This document shows positions 16,754 through 25,485 of a DNA stretch of 45,792 nt, piece after piece. Origin of the DNA: Clostridiaceae bacterium (GTDB lineage Bacteria > Bacillota > Clostridia > Acetivibrionales > Acetivibrionaceae). The stretch's first letter is position 1. Each line of letters begins with the position of its first letter. Both the position numbers and the translations under genes were made by a program. The stretch is from assembly GCA_012519925.1 (NCBI GenBank), contig JAAYPF010000009.1, positions 1 to 45,792 on the forward strand, read 5' to 3'. The notes under the pieces are model-generated. The model had not been told where the DNA came from. It ran no database searches and saw only the letters and a program-made list of their open reading frames with translations.

Positions 16754-18574
16754 TTACCCTTTGTTACGGATTTTTGCTCTTTGCTCCGAATTGAGAATTC
16801 TTTTTCGCAATCGGATATTTTTTGGAGTAATCTCTACTAGTTCGTCATCTGCTATAAACTCTAAGGCTTGTTCTAAGCTCATAATAATTGGAGGAGTAAG
16901 TCTTAAAGCTTCATCAGATCCCGATGCTCTCATGTTTGTAACATGTTTCTTTTTACATACATTAACAACAATATCTTCCGACCTAGCGTTTTCTCCAACT
17001 ATCATACCCTCATACACATTGGTCCCGGGCGTAATAAAGAGAGAACCTCTTTCTTGTGCATTATATAACCCATAAGTAACAGCCTCGCCGTCCTCCCAAG
17101 CAACCATTGAACCTCTAGTTCTTCCTAATATTTCACCTTTAAAAGGTTCAAAACTATGAAATACATGGTTCATTATACCATTTCCCTTTGTATCCGTCAA
17201 AAATTCCGATCGATAACCTATTAGGCCTCTTGCAGGAATTTTAAATTCAAGACGCATGTAACCTTGCTGCGAGGATTGCATATTTGCCATTTCGGCCTTT
17301 CTGGTGCCGAGTTTTTCCATAACTACACCCATAAAATCCTCAGGCACATCTATAATTAGATATTCGATAGGCTCGTGCACTTCTCCATCAACATCCTTAT
17401 AAATAACCCTAGGTTTTGAAACTTGAAATTCATATCCCTGCCTTCTCATTGTTTCGATTAATATGGAAAGATGGAGTTCGCCCCTACCAGACACTTCAAA
17501 TGAATCTGCAGAATCTGTTTCCTCAACTCTTAAGCTTACATTTGTCTCAAGCTCCCTAAACAATCTGTCCCTTAAGTGCCTTGAAGTAACATAAGTACCT
17601 TCACGACCAGCAAAGGGACTGTTGTTTACACTGAAGGTCATTGACAGAGTAGGCTCGTCAATATCAATAAAAGGTAAAGGTTCTGGTGAAGATGGATCAC
17701 ATACAGTTTCACCTATGGTTATATTACTTATACCTGCTATTGCAATAATATCACCTGCAAAGCAAGTGGGGACTTCGGTTCTTTTTAAGCCTTTAAAGTT
17801 ATATAGCTTACTTATTTTTATATTTTGAAGGCTTCCGTCCTTTCTACAAAGTACAGCTTGCTGCCCGTTATGAATTTCTCCTCTTTCTACTCTTCCTACT
17901 GCAATCCTTCCGACATATTCATCATAGTCGATACTAGAGACAAGAAACTGCAAAGGTTCATCAACGGAACCTAAAGGAGCAGGAACGTTATCTATTATTG
18001 TATCAAAAAGAGGGATAAGGTTATTGCGTTCATCATTTAGATCTAAGAGTGCGAAACCTTCTCGAGAGGAAGCATATACAACGGGGAAATCCAACTGATG
18101 GTCATCGGCTCCAAGTTCGATGAATAAATCCAATACCTCGTCTAATACTTCGTTAGGTCTTGCTTCAGGTCTATCAATTTTGTTTATTACCACAATAGGT
18201 TGTAAGTTTAACTGCAGAGCTTTTTTTAGTACGAATCTTGTTTGAGGCATTGTTCCTTCAAATGAATCTACTAACAGTAAAACTCCATCAACCATTTTCA
18301 ATACACGTTCAACTTCACCGCCGAAGTCTGCATGCCCAGGTGTATCAACAATATTAATTTTTATATCTTTATAAATTACAGCAGTGTTTTTTGAAAGAAT
18401 GGTTATTCCTCTTTCTCTTTCTAAATCACCAGAGTCCATAACCCTTTCTGATACTTGCTCATTTTCCCTAAAGATACCGCTTTGTCTAAGTAGGCCATCA
18501 ACTAGAGTTGTTTTCCCGTGATCAACATGGGCAATAATTGCAACATTTCTAATATTCGTTCTTGAATTACTCAC
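16754..18574 (-). CDS. typA: Translational GTPase TypA/BipA
   Basis: A ribosome-associated GTPase of the EF-G type involved in 50S assembly and stress adaptation. The 606 residues open with the G1 motif AHVDHGKTT (15-23). [19 protein letters not shown] and NKIDRP follow as G2-G4. The EF-G-like domains and the C-terminal domain ([18 protein letters not shown]) are complete. The frame stays open to ATG 18595, but AAGGAG within that stretch lies six bases before GTG 18574. That gives the family-typical short N-terminus [10 protein letters not shown], so GTG 18574 is the likely start. It is transcribed divergently from rpsB. Confidence 0.95.
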   Translation of the reverse strand: MSNSRTNIRNVAIIAHVDHGKTTLVDGLLRQSGIFRENEQVSERVMDSGDLERERGITILSKNTAVIYKDIKINIVDTPGHADFGGEVERVLKMVDGVLLLVDSFEGTMPQTRFVLKKALQLNLQPIVVINKIDRPEARPNEVLDEVLDLFIELGADDHQLDFPVVYASSREGFALLDLNDERNNLIPLFDTIIDNVPAPLGSVDEPLQFLVSSIDYDEYVGRIAVGRVERGEIHNGQQAVLCRKDGSLQNIKISKLYNFKGLKRTEVPTCFAGDIIAIAGISNITIGETVCDPSSPEPLPFIDIDEPTLSMTFSVNNSPFAGREGTYVTSRHLRDRLFRELETNVSLRVEETDSADSFEVSGRGELHLSILIETMRRQGYEFQVSKPRVIYKDVDGEVHEPIEYLIIDVPEDFMGVVMEKLGTRKAEMANMQSSQQGYMRLEFKIPARGLIGYRSEFLTDTKGNGIMNHVFHSFEPFKGEILGRTRGSMVAWEDGEAVTYGLYNAQERGSLFITPGTNVYEGMIVGENARSEDIVVNVCKKKHVTNMRASGSDEALRLTPPIIMSLEQALEFIADDELVEITPKNIRLRKRILNSEQRAKIRNKG

Positions 18575-18631
18575 AAAAATCTCCTTCATATTCATAAATT
18601 ATTAGAATAAGCATAACTATTCTAACTTACT

Positions 18632-18661
18632 ATTCTAATTTATTAATTAACATATTGTCAA
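18632..18661 (-). promoter_or_regulatory. Promoter of typA
   Basis: On the minus strand a perfect TTGACA (18661-18656) is followed after 18 bases by TAGAAT (18637-18632). The motif TATTCTAA occurs twice (18618-18625, 18631-18638) and in inverted orientation at 18602-18609, so the leader can fold into a small hairpin. Confidence 0.65.
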
Positions 18662-18716
18662 TTATATGTTTATAAAAACTACTGTTTTGGTAATTGAATA
18701 AAATTGCAAAAACTTA

Positions 18717-18745
18717 TTGATAAAAATAATAGTATGTGTTATACT
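18717..18745 (+). promoter_or_regulatory. Promoter of rpsB
   Basis: TTGATA (18717-18722), a 17-base spacer and TATACT (18740-18745). This is a strong sigma-A promoter, giving a leader of about 100 bases before the rpsB ATG. Confidence 0.8.
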
Positions 18746-18774
18746 ACTTAACGAAAATACGCACTCAGTATGAT

Positions 18775-18807
18775 TTGTGAAAGGTTGCCGGAGACGGTTT
18801 TTCACAA
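18775..18807 (+). promoter_or_regulatory. Stem-loop in the rpsB leader, candidate S2 autoregulatory site
   Basis: TTGTGAAA (18775-18782) pairs with TTTCACAA (18800-18807). Inside, CCG (18788-18790) and CGG (18795-18797) close a GAGA loop of the GNRA type, with an asymmetric internal loop (5 versus 2 bases). It is in the transcribed leader and has no T run, so it is not a terminator. Control of rpsB by S2 is known in other bacteria. Its use here is inference. Confidence 0.45.
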
Positions 18808-18852
18808 GGATGATTGCTGAGGAGGTATAAAACATTCGGAGGTGTATTAGTA

Positions 18853-19608
18853 ATGTCAGTAATTTCAATGAAGCAATTATTAGAAGCAGGTGTTCACTTT
18901 GGACACCAAACAAGAAGATGGAATCCTAAAATGGCGGAGTACATTTTCACAGAAAGAAACGGTATCTATATAATAGATCTACAAAAAACTGTGAAAAAGG
19001 TTGAAGAAGCTTACTATTTCATCAGAGAAGTAGCTATGAGCGGTCAAGGAGTATTGTTTGTTGGAACAAAAAAACAAGCTCAGGATTCAATTAAGGAAGA
19101 AGCTGAAAGATGCGACCAGTATTTCGTAAACGCAAGATGGTTAGGTGGTATGCTAACTAATTTTAAAACCATCAAAACAAGAATTAACAGACTTAAAGAG
19201 TTAGAAAGAATGGAAACAGAAGGTATATTTGATGTTTTACCTAAAAAGGAAGTAATAAAGCTAAGAGGCGAAATGGAAAAACTCGAAAAATACCTTGGTG
19301 GTATAAAAAATATGAAGGGTCTTCCAGGAGCATTATTTATCGTAGATCCTAGAAAAGAAAGAAATGCGATATTGGAAGCTAGAAATTTAGGTATTCCTGT
19401 TGTAGCTATTGTTGATACTAACTGTGATCCTGACGAAGTGGATTATGTAATACCTGGTAATGACGATGCTATCAGAGCAGTTAAGTTAATAGCAGCTAAG
19501 GTTGCTGATGCAATAATAGAAGGAAGACAAGGAGAGCAACTTTCTGTATCTCAAGAATCAGAAGCTCAGGAAGTTGAAGTAGCAGAGGAAGCTTCTGTAG
19601 AGGCGTAA
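18853..19608 (+). CDS. rpsB: 30S ribosomal protein S2
   Basis: A 251-residue small-subunit protein. The N-terminus [27 protein letters not shown] and the central [13 protein letters not shown] and [10 protein letters not shown] are diagnostic. The acidic C-terminal tail ([18 protein letters not shown]) is variable in the family. GGAGGTG lies nine bases before ATG 18853. An upstream in-frame extension to 18814 is rejected because this start has the ideal Shine-Dalgarno and the family N-terminus. It precedes tsf as usual, but a terminator separates them. Confidence 0.97.
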   Translation: MSVISMKQLLEAGVHFGHQTRRWNPKMAEYIFTERNGIYIIDLQKTVKKVEEAYYFIREVAMSGQGVLFVGTKKQAQDSIKEEAERCDQYFVNARWLGGMLTNFKTIKTRINRLKELERMETEGIFDVLPKKEVIKLRGEMEKLEKYLGGIKNMKGLPGALFIVDPRKERNAILEARNLGIPVVAIVDTNCDPDEVDYVIPGNDDAIRAVKLIAAKVADAIIEGRQGEQLSVSQESEAQEVEVAEEASVEA

Positions 19609-19612
19609 TTAT

Positions 19613-19656
19613 AAAACCCTGCCTTCAGTCTTGATAGATATGGAGGTGGGTTTTTT
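19613..19656 (+). terminator. Terminator after rpsB
   Basis: AAAACCC, a short bulge and CCT pair with AGG, a one-base bulge and GGGTT, followed by TTTTTT (19651-19656). It probably reduces read-through into tsf. Confidence 0.7.
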
Positions 19657-19720
19657 AATAAGATAATGCTAATTAATAAGTATTATTTTAAACAAGGTAA
19701 TTTCTAATAGGACTAAATTG

Positions 19721-19749
19721 TTGACGCATCTTATTAATTTGCTGAGAAT
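19721..19749 (+). promoter_or_regulatory. Possible promoter of tsf
   Basis: TTGACG (19721-19726), a 17-base spacer and GAGAAT (19744-19749). The -35 is strong and the -10 weak. Just downstream TCTTAG and CTAAGA form a small hairpin. The 292-base rpsB-tsf gap holds no gene. Confidence 0.4.
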
Positions 19750-19900
19750 TAAATCTTAGTTGTTGCTAAGAAAATGATATAGATTAGATTTATAAAAAGG
19801 GCGATTGGTCAGTTAATTTTTGGGAATCACCTGATTTGTTATAGAAATAGATAAAAAGACTAATATTAATAATAAATAAATATGGTTTGGAGGAATACAT

Positions 19901-20548
19901 ATGATTACTGCAAGTATGGTAAAAGAGCTTCGTGATAGCACTGGGGCTGGTATGATGGATTGCAAAAAGGCTCTTACAGAGGCTAATGGAGATATAACTA
20001 AGGCGACTGAAATACTTAGAGAAAAGGGTATTGCAAAGGCCGTTAAGAAAGCAGGAAGAATTGCTTCAGAAGGTGTTGTTGATTCATATATTCATGGTGA
20101 TGGCAGAATAGGTGTTTTGATAGAAGTTAACACTGAAACTGACTTTGCTGCAAAGAACGAAGATTTTAAGGCTTTTGTTAAAGATTTAGCTATGCAAATT
20201 GCTGCAACAAAACCTGATTATGTTAGAAGAGAAGAAGTACCTGCTGATATAGTTGAAAAGGAAAAAGAAATATTAAAAGCACAAGCACTAAATGAAGGAA
20301 AACCTGAAAAAATAGTTGATAAGATGGTTGAAGGTAGAATTGATAAGTTTTATAAAGAAATATGCTTACTTGAACAACCCTTTATAAAAGATCCTGATAA
20401 AACAGTACAACAATTACTTACTGAGAAGGTTGCAGTAATTGGTGAAAATATAAGTGTTAGGCGATTTGTTCGATTTGAAAAAGGTGAAGGTATTCAGAAG
20501 AAGGAAGAGAACTTTGCTGATGAGGTAATGAAACAAATCGGACAGTAA
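19901..20548 (+). CDS. tsf: Translation elongation factor Ts
   Basis: This is the nucleotide exchange factor for EF-Tu. It has 215 residues, the short form common in Clostridia and relatives, against about 280-290 in Escherichia coli and Bacillus. The N-terminal UBA-like domain ([19 protein letters not shown]) and the TDF motif (80-82, in [10 protein letters not shown]), which contacts EF-Tu, are intact. The shortening comes from a reduced second core subdomain. GGAGG lies about nine bases before the ATG. A very strong terminator follows, so tsf may be its own unit. Confidence 0.97.
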   Translation: MITASMVKELRDSTGAGMMDCKKALTEANGDITKATEILREKGIAKAVKKAGRIASEGVVDSYIHGDGRIGVLIEVNTETDFAAKNEDFKAFVKDLAMQIAATKPDYVRREEVPADIVEKEKEILKAQALNEGKPEKIVDKMVEGRIDKFYKEICLLEQPFIKDPDKTVQQLLTEKVAVIGENISVRRFVRFEKGEGIQKKEENFADEVMKQIGQ

Positions 20549-20560
20549 TTAGTAAAAAAT

Positions 20561-20600
20561 AAAAAGGAACATATAATTTGTATTATATGTTCCTTTTTTG
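20561..20600 (+). terminator. Strong rho-independent terminator after tsf
   Basis: A perfect 17-base stem (AAAAAGGAACATATAAT with its complement at 20582-20598), loop TTGT, ending in TTTTTT. Confidence 0.92.
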
Positions 20601-20661
20601 AGAGATTAGAAAAAATGATAGAAGTTTCTTGGAAGCACCTTAATCGAAAGGAGAAGTTGTA

Positions 20662-21369
20662 ATGTCGGAAATAAAGTATAAAAGAATTTTGATAAAAATA
20701 AGTGGAGAGGCGCTTGCGGGGGAACAAAAGCAGGGACTCAATACCGAAACCATTAATAGTATATCGGATAAGCTTAAGGAACTACATGATTTAGGCGTTG
20801 AGATAGCTATAGTTGTAGGGGGAGGAAATTTCTGGAGAGGAAGAAGCGGTAAAGGTATGGATCGTACTACAGCTGATCACATGGGCATGCTTGCTACGGT
20901 TATAAATGCTTTAGGGCTTCAAGATTCTTTAGAATTCAGGGGTATTCCTACACGGGTACAGACTGCTATAGAAATGAGACAAATTGCTGAGCCTTATATA
21001 AGAAGAAAGGCAGTCAGACACTTAGAAAAAGGAAGGATTGTAATATTTGCATGCGGAACCGGAAACCCATATTTTACAACGGATACAACAGCTGCACTGA
21101 GAGCTGCTGAAATAGATGCTGAAGTAATTTTACTTGCAAAAAAAGTTGATGGGGTATATGATAGTGATCCTAATACAAATCCTAAGGCAGTTAAATTTGA
21201 TAAGCTTTCCTATTTAGATGTACTAAATAAAGAACTTGGTGTTATGGATTCGACCGCTGCATCTCTTTGTAAGGATAATAGCATACCGATTATTGTTTTC
21301 GGTTTAGATAATCCTGATAATATTATTAGGGTCGTTAAGGGAGAAAATATAGGGACATCAATTAGGTAA
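20662..21369 (+). CDS. pyrH: Uridylate kinase (UMP kinase)
   Basis: Phosphorylates UMP to UDP in pyrimidine nucleotide synthesis. It is a 235-residue hexameric-type enzyme of the amino acid kinase family. Visible family segments are KISGEAL (near 13-19), [11 protein letters not shown], the [10 protein letters not shown] helix, [17 protein letters not shown] and [21 protein letters not shown] precedes the ATG. It follows the tsf terminator by about 60 bases and leads into frr (60-base gap), so pyrH and frr probably share a transcript. Confidence 0.97.
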   Translation: MSEIKYKRILIKISGEALAGEQKQGLNTETINSISDKLKELHDLGVEIAIVVGGGNFWRGRSGKGMDRTTADHMGMLATVINALGLQDSLEFRGIPTRVQTAIEMRQIAEPYIRRKAVRHLEKGRIVIFACGTGNPYFTTDTTAALRAAEIDAEVILLAKKVDGVYDSDPNTNPKAVKFDKLSYLDVLNKELGVMDSTAASLCKDNSIPIIVFGLDNPDNIIRVVKGENIGTSIR

Positions 21370-21429
21370 TATTGTATAACTTGTTTTTTAATGTCTTAAT
21401 ATAAATTACATTAATAAAGGAGGAATATT

Positions 21430-21987
21430 ATGTCAAGGGAAGAGTATAAAGTTATTGAGGACAAAATGAAAAAAACCATTAAAGTTTTGAAGGATGAATT
21501 GACAGGTATAAGGGCTGGAAGAGCGAATCCTGCTATTTTGGATAAGTTGACAGTGGATTATTACGGTACGCCTACACCCATTAACCAGATCGCAAGTATA
21601 TCTGTGCCAGAGGCAAGGGTAATCATGATACAGCCATGGGAATCAAAAATGATAAAGGATATAGAAAAAGAGATACAAAAGTCCGATATAGGAATAAATC
21701 CGAACAGTGATGGAACAGTTATTAGATTAATATTTCCAATGCTCACAGAAGAAAGAAGAAAAGAGCTTACAAAGCTTGTTAAGAAATATGGTGAAGATTC
21801 AAAAGTTGCAATAAGAGCAATAAGAAGAGACGGGATTGAGCAAATGAAGGCTCTTAAGAAGGATGGAGAATTGACAGAAGATGATCTCAAAATGGCAGAA
21901 AAAGACATTCAAAATATGACCGACAAATATGTTGCTGAAATTGATAAAGTTGTTGAGCAAAAAGAAGCTGAAATTCTTGAGGTTTAA
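21430..21987 (+). CDS. frr: Ribosome recycling factor
   Basis: Splits post-termination ribosomes together with EF-G. The length of 185 residues is standard. Diagnostic segments are [24 protein letters not shown] near 20-45, [14 protein letters not shown] and the C-terminal three-helix bundle residues. AAAGGAGG lies well placed before the ATG. The next small gene begins one base after the frr stop, so the two are translationally coupled. Confidence 0.97.
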   Translation: MSREEYKVIEDKMKKTIKVLKDELTGIRAGRANPAILDKLTVDYYGTPTPINQIASISVPEARVIMIQPWESKMIKDIEKEIQKSDIGINPNSDGTVIRLIFPMLTEERRKELTKLVKKYGEDSKVAIRAIRRDGIEQMKALKKDGELTEDDLKMAEKDIQNMTDKYVAEIDKVVEQKEAEILEV

Positions 21988-21988
21988 G

Positions 21989-22189
21989 ATGAAGGTAACG
22001 GATATAATAGGGTTTAAATTAGGAGACGCTAAGAGTGCTTTATCAAGTTGTGGTATTAAAAATTATTATATAACTGTTACATCTTCACCAAGACTAAAAT
22101 GCGATGATTATGATGACGATTATAGAGTTGTAGCTATAAGGAAAGATAGAGTTAAGGAGTTTGAAATGATTATTTGTAAGCCCCTCTAG
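21989..22189 (+). CDS. Small PASTA-like protein of unknown function
   Basis: A 66-residue protein. The N-terminal half, VTDIIGFKLGDAKSALSSCG, follows the PASTA pattern (V-x-D-x-IG, then an Ala-rich helix, then G). A beta-rich second half, RVVAIRKD ... FEMIICKP, follows. It has no signal peptide or membrane segment, so unlike normal PASTA domains it would be cytosolic and free-standing. GAGG (21979-21982) lies inside the end of frr, seven bases before the ATG, and there is one base between the genes, indicating coupled translation. The stop codon lies in the loop of a terminator. The domain call is a pattern judgement, with no search run. Confidence 0.7.
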   Translation: MKVTDIIGFKLGDAKSALSSCGIKNYYITVTSSPRLKCDDYDDDYRVVAIRKDRVKEFEMIICKPL

Positions 22190-22206
22190 CAAAGAGGGGT
22201 TTTAAT
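22181..22206 (+). terminator. Terminator after the PASTA-like gene
   Basis: CCCCTC (22181-22186) pairs with GAGGGG (22194-22199), followed by TTTTAATT. The left arm lies inside the coding sequence and the stop codon in the loop. Confidence 0.8.
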
Positions 22207-22212
22207 TACGCG

Positions 22213-22269
22213 TCTTTCAAAGGAAGTGAAAGAAGCAAAAACGAAGGGACTCGATGTCCCGTAGTTTTT
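22213..22269 (+). ncRNA. Two adjacent hairpins, candidate structured RNA or second terminator
   Basis: TCTTTCA/TGAAAGA (22213-22219, 22227-22233) is followed three bases later by AAAAAC-gaa-GGGAC, loop TCGAT, GTCCC-gta-GTTTTT (22237-22269). The second has a symmetrical 3x3 internal loop and ends in a T run, so it can terminate. It follows the gene terminator by only about seven bases. No known RNA family was recognised. Confidence 0.4.
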
Positions 22270-22381
22270 ATTCGTATATGTTGCGAAAATTTATATATTA
22301 TAATAATATAATAAGGAATTGATAAATACCTTTATAATTGAGATTCTTATATTGCAAAATAATGTTCTTTGTGGGCGTATT

Positions 22382-22410
22382 TTGAACTTTTATATAAAAT
22401 GATGTAGTAT
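22382..22410 (+). promoter_or_regulatory. Promoter of the uppS operon
   Basis: TTGAAC (22382-22387), a 17-base spacer and TAGTAT (22405-22410), about 52 bases from the expected transcription start to the uppS ATG. Confidence 0.6.
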
Positions 22411-22468
22411 TAAAATTAATTTCTATAGGGAATTTTATGATTTGACCTAAGAGTACCTGGAGGTTAGA

Positions 22469-23233
22469 ATGTATTTCTTAAGCAAGCTTTTTAAGAAAAA
22501 TAAAATAGAAAAAGAAAGATATGAAATTGATTATAACAATTTACCGGTTCACATAGCTATAATAATGGATGGAAATGGGCGATGGGCAAAGAAAAGAGGA
22601 CTACCTAGATCTGTAGGGCATAGGGAAGGTTCAAATAATCTAGATAGCATTGCCCATTTTTGTGGTGAAATAGGAATAAAATACTTGACAGTGTATGCTT
22701 TTTCTACCGAGAACTGGAGAAGACCTAAAAGTGAGGTAGACACTTTAATGGATCTTCTGCTGAACTATTTAAAAAATGCTGAGAGCCATATTGGTGGTAG
22801 AAGTGTTAGAATAAAAACTATTGGTGACAAAAGTGCATTAAGTAAGGAAATTCAAGAACAGATAGAACGAGTTACAAAGCTGACGGAAAACAATACGGGG
22901 TTAACACTAAACATAGCTATAAATTATGGTGGGAAAGACGAAATTGTTCATGCCGTAAAGGAGTTGGCAAGGGAAGTCGCAGAAGGTAAAATAAAGCATG
23001 ATAGTATCGACGAAAGCATGATTTCGAAAAGGTTATATACTAAGGATATACCAGACCCAGATCTTTTGATACGTCCAGGGGGAGAAAAGAGAATAAGTAA
23101 TTTTCTTATATGGCAGTTAGCTTATACGGAGTTTTGGTATACTGAGACCTTATGGCCAGATTTTAAAAAAGAGCACATTATAGATGCAATAAAAGATTAT
23201 CAGATTAGAAACCGTAGGTTTGGAGGAGTATAA
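22469..23233 (+). CDS. uppS: Isoprenyl transferase (undecaprenyl diphosphate synthase)
   Basis: A cis-prenyltransferase that builds the C55 lipid carrier used for cell wall synthesis. It has 254 residues. The catalytic motif MDGNGRWAKKRG includes Asp34. YAFSTENWRRP and RPGGEKRISNFLIWQLAYTEF complete the five family regions. Many relatives read RTSGE where this one reads RPGGE. GGAGG precedes the ATG. It heads the run uppS-cdsA-dxr-rseP-ispG, which supplies isoprenoid precursors, the C55 carrier and phospholipid headgroup donor. Confidence 0.96.
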   Translation: MYFLSKLFKKNKIEKERYEIDYNNLPVHIAIIMDGNGRWAKKRGLPRSVGHREGSNNLDSIAHFCGEIGIKYLTVYAFSTENWRRPKSEVDTLMDLLLNYLKNAESHIGGRSVRIKTIGDKSALSKEIQEQIERVTKLTENNTGLTLNIAINYGGKDEIVHAVKELAREVAEGKIKHDSIDESMISKRLYTKDIPDPDLLIRPGGEKRISNFLIWQLAYTEFWYTETLWPDFKKEHIIDAIKDYQIRNRRFGGV

Positions 23234-23234
23234 A

Positions 23235-24077
23235 TTGAAAATTAGAGTTGCAACCGGTATAGCGGGAGCTATATTACTATTTTTAGTTGTATGGTCTGGT
23301 AAATTTGTTCTTGGTCTTTTTGTTTTTTTACTGTCCATTTTAGGATTAAATGAGTTTTATTCTGCGGTATCAAATGCAGGATATAAACCTGTGAGATTTG
23401 TTGGACATATAGCTTCGTTATACATGTTTTTGATTTGCTCAAGAGATACCTTGAAAAGTTTTGGAATCGAGGTTGGATTTTTGTTTTCTTATAGGTCGGG
23501 ATTTCTTGCTGTTTTTGCAGTAATGCTGGTTTTGTTTTGTTACACAATATTCTATAATAATAAATACAATATATTCGACATATCCATAACTGTTTTCGGT
23601 ATATTATATATTGTTTTTTTGTTTTCATTCATAATATTGAGCAGAAATATGAATAATGGTTTTTACTATGTTTGGCTTATTTTTATAGGGGCATTTGCAA
23701 CCGATACTTTTGCATATTTCACGGGATATTTACTAGGAAGGCACAAACACTTGCCAGAAATAAGTCCTAAAAAGACAGTAGAGGGTTCTATTGGTGGGGT
23801 CATAGGTTGTGCTTTTACTATGGCATGTTATGCACTATATTTGAAGCATATTAATCTAGACAGCATAATGTCAATGCACCACTTCATATTTTTGGGGTTG
23901 ATGTGCGGTATAATATCTCAGATTGGAGATTGGGCTGCTTCGGCAATTAAGAGGCATGTTAAGATCAAAGATTATGGAAATATTATGCCTGGGCACGGAG
24001 GAGTTTTAGATAGGTTTGATAGTATATTGTTTACAGCACCGGTAGTATATTTTTATATATCGGGCTTACTATTATAA
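23235..24077 (+). CDS. cdsA: Phosphatidate cytidylyltransferase
   Basis: Makes CDP-diacylglycerol, the branch-point of phospholipid synthesis, in the membrane. It has 280 residues and about eight hydrophobic segments. The family signature near the C-terminus, IKDYGNIMPGHGGVLDRFDS, begins near residue 244, with PGHGG at 252. The start is TTG 23235: GGAGGAG (23222-23228) lies seven bases upstream, overlapping the end of uppS. The TTG at 23220 is rejected because it precedes that Shine-Dalgarno. Only one base separates it from the uppS stop. Confidence 0.95.
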   Translation: MKIRVATGIAGAILLFLVVWSGKFVLGLFVFLLSILGLNEFYSAVSNAGYKPVRFVGHIASLYMFLICSRDTLKSFGIEVGFLFSYRSGFLAVFAVMLVLFCYTIFYNNKYNIFDISITVFGILYIVFLFSFIILSRNMNNGFYYVWLIFIGAFATDTFAYFTGYLLGRHKHLPEISPKKTVEGSIGGVIGCAFTMACYALYLKHINLDSIMSMHHFIFLGLMCGIISQIGDWAASAIKRHVKIKDYGNIMPGHGGVLDRFDSILFTAPVVYFYISGLLL

Positions 24078-24142
24078 GTTAATGAGATGACCATTCCTAG
24101 TTTAAAAACGTATTAAGGGTTGATGGTTAAGGAGAGAATCAA

Positions 24143-25288
24143 ATGATAAAAACAATTTCGATTTTAGGATCAACAGGTTCAATAGGTGTTCAAACACTTG
24201 ATGTCGCAAGAAACCTTGGTATAAGAGTTGCAGGAATTGCTGCCAATTCAAGTATAGATAAATTGGAAAAACAGGCAAAAGAATTTTTGCCGGAGGTCAT
24301 TGCCGTTGGAGATGAAAAATTGGCAATGGAATTAGCACAAAGATTGAAAGGCTTTGATGTTGAAGTTATTGCTGGAATAGAAGGGTTTAAAAGTGTAGCG
24401 TCTATTGAGTCAGTTGATACGGTGGTAACTTCTATTGTAGGGATTGCAGGCTTGATACCTACTATGGAGGCTATTAAGCATAAAAAGAATATAGCTCTTG
24501 CAAATAAGGAGACTCTAGTAACAGCAGGGGAAATTGTTATGAGAGAAGCTCAAAAGTCAGGGGTAAAAATTCTCCCTGTAGACAGTGAACATTCTGCTAT
24601 ATTTCAAAGTTTAATGGGTAATAATATAGAAGATGTATCAAAAATAGTATTGACTGCATCAGGAGGACCGTTTAGGGGGAAAAATAGAGAGGAACTTGAA
24701 AAGGTTACTTTAGCACAGGCTTTAAAACATCCAAATTGGAGTATGGGTAGTAAGATAACTATAGATTCGGCCACTCTTATGAATAAAGGTTTAGAGGTGA
24801 TTGAAGCTAAATGGCTTTTTGGCATAGATACTAATAGAATAAAAGTCATTGTGCATCCTCAAAGTATAATACATTCCATGGTTGAATATGTTGATGGTTC
24901 TGTTATTGCACAGCTTGGATCACCAGATATGAGACTTCCAATACAATTTGCTCTAACATACCCCGATAGAAAGTTCAATGACTTTTCGAAGCTAGATCTT
25001 TTAAAATGTAGTAATCTGACCTTTGAAGAGCCTGATATGACGAACTTTCCATGTTTAGATTTAGCTTTTGAAGCATTGAGAATAGGATCTACAATGCCAG
25101 CGGCAATGAACGCAGCCAATGAAGAGGCAGTTGCTTTGTTTTTAAAAGAAAAAATAAAGTTTCTTGATATACCTAGTGTAATTGAAAGCGTTATGGTCAA
25201 GCATGATATAATCAAAAAACCAAACATTCAAGACATACTAGATGTAGATTTGTGGGCAAGAAAATTAATTTGTGACATGCATATTTAG
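24143..25288 (+). CDS. dxr: 1-deoxy-D-xylulose 5-phosphate reductoisomerase
   Basis: Second step of the MEP isoprenoid pathway, NADPH-dependent. It has 381 residues. The NADPH loop GSTGSIG is at 9-15, ANKETLV and PVDSEHSA follow, and LTASGGPFRG and the ATLMNKGLEVIEA active-site segment are present. AAGGAGAG lies about seven bases before the ATG. Sixty-five bases separate it from cdsA, with no visible terminator. It works in the same pathway as ispG two genes downstream. Confidence 0.97.
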   Translation: MIKTISILGSTGSIGVQTLDVARNLGIRVAGIAANSSIDKLEKQAKEFLPEVIAVGDEKLAMELAQRLKGFDVEVIAGIEGFKSVASIESVDTVVTSIVGIAGLIPTMEAIKHKKNIALANKETLVTAGEIVMREAQKSGVKILPVDSEHSAIFQSLMGNNIEDVSKIVLTASGGPFRGKNREELEKVTLAQALKHPNWSMGSKITIDSATLMNKGLEVIEAKWLFGIDTNRIKVIVHPQSIIHSMVEYVDGSVIAQLGSPDMRLPIQFALTYPDRKFNDFSKLDLLKCSNLTFEEPDMTNFPCLDLAFEALRIGSTMPAAMNAANEEAVALFLKEKIKFLDIPSVIESVMVKHDIIKKPNIQDILDVDLWARKLICDMHI

Positions 25289-25485
25289 AAATTTGTAGTA
25301 TAATTTTTATAGTTACAATAGTAAAATTTAAGTAAGGCGATAAGACCATTCCAAAGAAACTATACGATTTATAAACAAAACTCTATAAATCCTATTCTTT
25401 AGTTATGGGAATCCTCTGTTTTTAAAGATTACTGATGTTTTTATGATTAATTTTGCTTAGAGTTGAGCAAATTAGGAGGTTTGTG

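Noticed and set aside
18814-18852. N-terminal extension of rpsB by 13 residues
   Set aside because: The ATG at 18853 has the correct Shine-Dalgarno spacing and gives the conserved S2 N-terminus. The extension contains that Shine-Dalgarno.
22275-22289. A 15-base sequence (TATATGTTGCGAAAA) that recurs near 43631
   Set aside because: Short AT-rich matches of this length are expected by chance in 45 kb, and the flanks differ.
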